Shown: piece after piece, positions 60,895-64,000 of the stretch | Position numbering within the stretch: the stretch's first letter is position 1 | Layout: each line of letters begins with the position of its first letter | DNA from: Selenomonadaceae bacterium | GTDB taxonomy: Bacteria; Bacillota; Negativicutes; Selenomonadales; Selenomonadaceae | Length of the DNA: 64,000 bases | Assembly (NCBI GenBank): GCA_017484005.1 | Contig: JAFUTY010000050.1 | Location: 1 to 64,000 of the forward strand | Direction: 5' to 3' | The notes under the pieces: model-generated | What the model was told of the DNA's origin: nothing | Database searches by the model: none | What the model saw: only the letters and a program-made list of their open reading frames with translations | Translations under genes and position numbers: made by a program

Positions 60895-62043
60895 TCAATA
60901 TTCAAGATAAATCGGGGAGTTGAAGAAATCTTGAAATGGCGGAAGAATTTTCGACAAGCTCAATCCCCACAAATTCGCTGCAGTTATATCCAACTCTAAA
61001 AGTTCTCGATGCCCAGAAATCTTGGTGATGATTGGAATTGATGAAGATTTTTTCAAGTCTCGAAGAATTTTCCGCCCGCGTTGATTGAATGCCAAAATTC
61101 GAGCGTATTGAATCTCGTCGAATCGATCGCGATCAATTCCCAACATTATATTGAGGAGGATTCGAGCAATTCGAGTTCGAGTGTATCGTTTAGATCTCAC
61201 GCGCTCAATCAAATCTAAATAGCTCGAGGATTTTTGAGACGCCTGCAAAATTCGATTCTCGATTCCCTCGTTGACTCCTCGAATTCGCCGCAGTTGATTT
61301 TGATCCATCGTCCAAAGTTTCGCCAATAATATTCGGAAGAGATTTTCGAGATTTGGAAAATTTTTCATGGATTTTTGCAATTCCAAAACTAAATTTTGAT
61401 CTCCGGCGGATTCGATTTTATTCCAGTCCGGAGATTTTTTTGTGACTTCAAGTCGAATCGATTTCGCGGAAGAAATTCCATTTCGCAAATTCGCTTCATT
61501 ATAATAAGCATCAATTCGCGGAATCAAAATCGGCTTGATCGAAGTTTTTTTGAGAGATCGAAGATACTCAATCGCTAAAAGATTATTCGGCTGATGAAAA
61601 ATCTGATCCTCGAAGGCTGAATCGACTGCCGCGGCATATGATAATCCAGATTCAATTCCGCGTCGAATTCGATCCTGTCCAGATTTTGAATCGATTCCCC
61701 GAGCGATTTTTTCGAGCGTCGCAAGATCATCGATTTCAGCTCCAAATGCTAGATTCGAAATCGATCCGAGTTTAGAAAACAATTCGACTCCGCCGCGAGC
61801 AAAATCCTGCGCACTTCGAATTACAAAATTCGTTGGGAGTTCAAAAATCAAATCAACTCCGCCGAGAATTGCTAATCGAGCTCGAATCCATTTATCGAGA
61901 ATCGCCGGCTCTCCGCGCTGAGTGAATGATCCGCTCATTGCAGCGACTATAGATTGATCTCCAAATCGGCGGCGAATCTCCGTGATTTGATATCGATGTC
62001 CGCGATGAAATGGATTGTATTCTGCGATTATTCCGATTGCCAC
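60895..62043 (-). CDS. tmcAL: tRNA(Met) cytidine acetate ligase
   Basis: 382 residues from GTG 62043. AIGIIAEYNPFHRGHRYQI holds the HxGH nucleotidyltransferase motif; SGSFTQRGEPAILDKWIRARLAILGGVDLIFELP, SISNLAFGAEIDD and QPNNLLAIEYLRSL match the TmcAL (YlbM) family. It makes N4-acetylcytidine at the wobble base of elongator tRNA-Met using acetate and ATP. Transcribed toward the flagellar operon with 94 bp between. Confidence 0.93.
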   Translation of the reverse strand: MAIGIIAEYNPFHRGHRYQITEIRRRFGDQSIVAAMSGSFTQRGEPAILDKWIRARLAILGGVDLIFELPTNFVIRSAQDFARGGVELFSKLGSISNLAFGAEIDDLATLEKIARGIDSKSGQDRIRRGIESGLSYAAAVDSAFEDQIFHQPNNLLAIEYLRSLKKTSIKPILIPRIDAYYNEANLRNGISSAKSIRLEVTKKSPDWNKIESAGDQNLVLELQKSMKNFPNLENLFRILLAKLWTMDQNQLRRIRGVNEGIENRILQASQKSSSYLDLIERVRSKRYTRTRIARILLNIMLGIDRDRFDEIQYARILAFNQRGRKILRDLKKSSSIPIITKISGHRELLELDITAANLWGLSLSKILPPFQDFFNSPIYLEY

Positions 62044-62072
62044 CTAATCCCCGCCCGATTAAATTTCGACTT

Positions 62073-62078
62073 ATTATA
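62073..62078 (-). promoter_or_regulatory. Possible -10 box upstream of tmcAL
   Basis: A perfect TATAAT on the minus strand, 30 bases before the tmcAL start; the -35 hexamer at a 17-base spacing (TTAAAC) is weak. The rest of the 62044-62267 gap is AT-rich and probably also contains the promoter of the divergent methyltransferase gene. Confidence 0.4.
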
Positions 62079-62267
62079 GCGCAGTGAAATTCGATGTTTA
62101 AAGGAAATTTTCGAGAGGGAATTTTCTCTTTGGAGCGAAAATTTAAACAATAATTTTGGAGTTTGAAAATTTGGCGCGAGTTGATTCGAGATTTCAATTT
62201 GACTTTTTGAATTTGTCGAGAGATTTCAAAATTTTTTGCGTTGAAAGATTTTCGTGGAGGCTCAAAG

Positions 62268-63041
62268 ATGAAATTGATCGTGACAACTGGAAGAAAATCT
62301 CGAGAATCAGATCTCAAATTGGCAATCGATTCAGCTCAAAAACTCTCGATAAATTTCCATCCTCGACTCGATGATTCATTCGAAAAGATCTTCCGAGATT
62401 CAAACGTCGATGGAATTCTTGTCGTGAATCGAAATTCGATGCGGCTTCAAACTCCTCACGATGAATTTTTCTTTCATCCAAGTCTCGCGCATGTAAGAAT
62501 CAAAAATCTTCGCGAGGGACGTGGAGATCGAATGATCGATGCGATGAAACTCAAATCTGGAATGTCAGTGCTCGATTGTACATTGGGATTGGGAGCTGAT
62601 TCAATCGTCGCGTCATTTGTATCTCAAACTCAAGTTGTGGGGATCGAATCCTCGCCTGCAATCGCTTTGATTGTCGAGCATGGATTTCAAAATTTTTCCG
62701 ATGAATCTCCCGCGATAATCGAATCAATGCGCCGAATCAAAGTTATCAACATGAATCATAAACAATATCTCGAGACTCTCGAAAAAAAATCTGTCGATGT
62801 GATTTACTTCGATCCAATGTTTCGGCATCCAATTACAAAGAGTCAATCGATTGGAACATTTAGATCTTTTGCGAATCCAGATCCTCTCGATTTGGAAACG
62901 ATAGAGCTTGCAAAATCGATCGCTCGATGCCGTATTATAATGAAGGAAAATTCTCGATCGCTCGAATTCGCTCGGCTTGGATTTCAAATTTTATCGGGCG
63001 GAAAATATTCATCGGTAGCATATGGAGCAATCGAATTGTGA
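62268..63041 (+). CDS. RsmJ-like class I SAM methyltransferase (PF04445-type)
   Basis: 257 residues from ATG 62268 behind GTGGAGG. MKLIVTTGRKSRESDLKLA, then HPSLAHVRIKNLREGRGDRMIDAM near 80, SAM loop DCTLGLGADSIVAS near 112, and VIYFDPMFRHPITKSQSIG near 177, the DPMF catalytic motif of RsmJ-like rRNA guanine-N2 methyltransferases. It likely modifies rRNA; the exact site is unknown. The last 246 bases and 17 bases of flanking sequence are tandemly duplicated at 63059-63322. Confidence 0.82.
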   Translation: MKLIVTTGRKSRESDLKLAIDSAQKLSINFHPRLDDSFEKIFRDSNVDGILVVNRNSMRLQTPHDEFFFHPSLAHVRIKNLREGRGDRMIDAMKLKSGMSVLDCTLGLGADSIVASFVSQTQVVGIESSPAIALIVEHGFQNFSDESPAIIESMRRIKVINMNHKQYLETLEKKSVDVIYFDPMFRHPITKSQSIGTFRSFANPDPLDLETIELAKSIARCRIIMKENSRSLEFARLGFQILSGGKYSSVAYGAIEL

Positions 63042-63058
63042 TCTAGAAATTGATTGAG

Positions 63059-63322
63059 GATGTAATTTACTTCGATCCAAATGTTTCATCATCCAATTAC
63101 AAAAAGCCAGTCGATTGGAACATTCAGATCTTTCGCAAATCCAGATCCTCTCGATTTGGAAACGATAGAGCTCGCAAAATCGATCGCTCGATGCCGTATT
63201 ATAATGAAGGAAAATTCTCGATCGCTCGAATTCGCTCGGCTTGGATTTCAAATTTTATCGGGCGGAAAATATTCATCGGCAGCATATGGAGCAATCGAAT
63301 TGTGATCTAAAAATTGATTGAG
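63059..63322 (+). pseudogene. Tandem duplicate of the methyltransferase 3' end
   Basis: 264 bases nearly identical to 62796-63058, beginning exactly after GATTGAG and ending with GATTGAG again. It carries the DPMF region with one extra A (CCAAATG for CCAATG) that shifts the frame, then HPITKSQSIGTFRSFANPD to GAIEL and stop. No ribosome-binding site. The few differences are spread along the copy. Confidence 0.9.
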
Positions 63323-63395
63323 TTTGAAAATGATCAATGTTAAAATTCGACAGCGAATGAATTGAACGGATGGCTTTCTCCAAAAATTTCTCAGA

Positions 63396-63445
63396 GAGGA
63401 ATTTCTTCCGCGGAACGTGCACGGAGGAGATTCCTCAAATTTTTA
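63396..63445 (+). terminator. Leader hairpin upstream of RNase J
   Basis: GAGGAATTTCTTCCG (63396) pairs with CGGAGGAGATTCCTC (63422) over 15 bp with two G-U pairs, followed by AAATTTTTAT. The RNase J ribosome-binding site GGAGG lies about 24 bases after the stem. It may be an attenuator, or a target for autoregulation of the nuclease. Confidence 0.62.
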
Positions 63446-63475
63446 TATCCAGAAAAGATTGGAGGTTGTTGCTTG

Positions 63476-64000
63476 TTGACCAAAACTCCTACCGCGCAAA
63501 AAGTTCAGATCATTCCTCTTGGCGGGCTCGGTGAAATCGGCAAAAATATGACTGTGATTCGCGTAGAGGATGAAATGATTTTAATCGATTCCGGTTTGAT
63601 GTTTCCAGATGAAGACATGCTCGGAATCGATCTCGTCATTCCAGATATCACGTATTTGATTGAGAATCAAGACAAACTCAAGGCGATCGTTCTGACTCAC
63701 GGACATGAAGATCACATCGGCGCACTTCCATATATATTGAAGCAAATTTCAGTTCCGGTTTATGGCACAAGACTCACGCTCGGAATTCTCGAAGGGCGTC
63801 TCAAAGAGAATAATGTTGATTCGAGCCAGCTTCACACGGTGATGCAGGGGGACATCGTCAATATTGGATGTTTTTCCGTCGGATTCATTCGCGTCAATCA
63901 TTCTATTCCAGATGCAGTTGGGCTTTCGATTCGAACTCCCGTCGGAATGATTGTTCACACCGGCGATTTCAAATTCGATTATACTCCAGTCGATGGAAAA
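63476..64000 (+). CDS. rnj: Ribonuclease J, 5' part
   Basis: 175 residues up to the window edge, frame open. It starts at TTG 63476 (another TTG directly before it at 63473) behind GGAGG. VQIIPLGGLGEIGKNMTVI and ILIDSGLMFPDEDMLGID lead to the metal site LTHGHEDHIGALPY near residue 73; VNHSIPDAVGL and VHTGDFKFD follow. This is the beta-lactamase half of RNase J, which degrades and matures RNA from the 5' end. Confidence 0.93.
   Translation, partial: MTKTPTAQKVQIIPLGGLGEIGKNMTVIRVEDEMILIDSGLMFPDEDMLGIDLVIPDITYLIENQDKLKAIVLTHGHEDHIGALPYILKQISVPVYGTRLTLGILEGRLKENNVDSSQLHTVMQGDIVNIGCFSVGFIRVNHSIPDAVGLSIRTPVGMIVHTGDFKFDYTPVDGK

Overview
The window looks like a chromosomal segment of a flagellated, anaerobic diderm Firmicute, most likely Negativicutes/Selenomonadales. 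Firmicute markers are the yybS (DUF2232)-gdpP-rplI order, aroH-type chorismate mutase, tmcAL, RNase J and a class A RNase P RNA. Outer-membrane markers are FlgH and FlgI, the L- and P-ring proteins. Anaerobic markers are an FprA flavodiiron protein and iron alcohol dehydrogenase. Start codons are often GTG or TTG behind strong GGAGG sites. The species is inferred from gene content only.

Layout. 1-7360: end of a type III-like DNA methyltransferase, FprA, a P-loop kinase, an ACT protein with an AraC regulator, an alcohol dehydrogenase, and a shortened FtsZ-like protein without the GTP-binding signature. 7412-11404 (minus): two tandem WcbI-family genes, each crossed by a poly-G tract (one in frame, one out), a DUF815 AAA+ ATPase and aroH with a tandem 3'-end duplication. 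11529-17326: yybS, two tiny acidic genes, gdpP, rplI, AIM24 and holA. 17440-27255 (plus): mreB/mbl, then flgF-flgG-flgA-[secreted GH32]-flgH-[TM protein, YafQ/RelE toxin between two acidic antitoxin-like genes]-flgI-flgJ and a phosphodiester glycosidase. 27353-30755 (minus): lysC and an OPT transporter. 30847-33661: tRNA-Leu followed by an MmeI-like fused restriction-modification enzyme. 33717-39936: mostly minus-strand flavodoxin, SDR, acetyltransferases, aldo/keto reductase and hydrolases. 40177-45529: FIST-domain soluble chemoreceptor, acyltransferase-like membrane protein, queE, NlpC/P60 endopeptidase, RNase P RNA and a fifth acidic microprotein. 45570-51387: uvrB, a TPR glycosyltransferase, a ProC-like protein, and an SDR followed by a PglD-like acetyltransferase broken at a third poly-G tract. 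51592-60800 (minus): tRNA-Ser, then the basal-body operon flgB-flgC-fliE-fliF-fliG-fliH-fliI-fliJ-hypothetical-slt-motE. The window ends with tmcAL, an RsmJ-like methyltransferase with a tandem 3'-end duplication, and the start of RNase J.

How it works together. The two flagellar blocks supply rod, rings, MS-ring, switch component and export ATPase. The three poly-G genes are all predicted to modify surface glycans, so they could give switchable decoration of flagellin or polysaccharide. Features without a ready explanation are: (1) a family of at least five acidic microproteins resembling the toxin-binding half of an antitoxin without a DNA-binding domain; (2) a long hairpin covering the flgF ribosome-binding site; (3) terminator-like hairpins placed directly before the ribosome-binding sites of several genes; (4) repeated duplication of gene 3' ends directly downstream of the gene; (5) a family of GATCC/GGATC terminators, two of them near-identical; and (6) two short palindromic repeat families.
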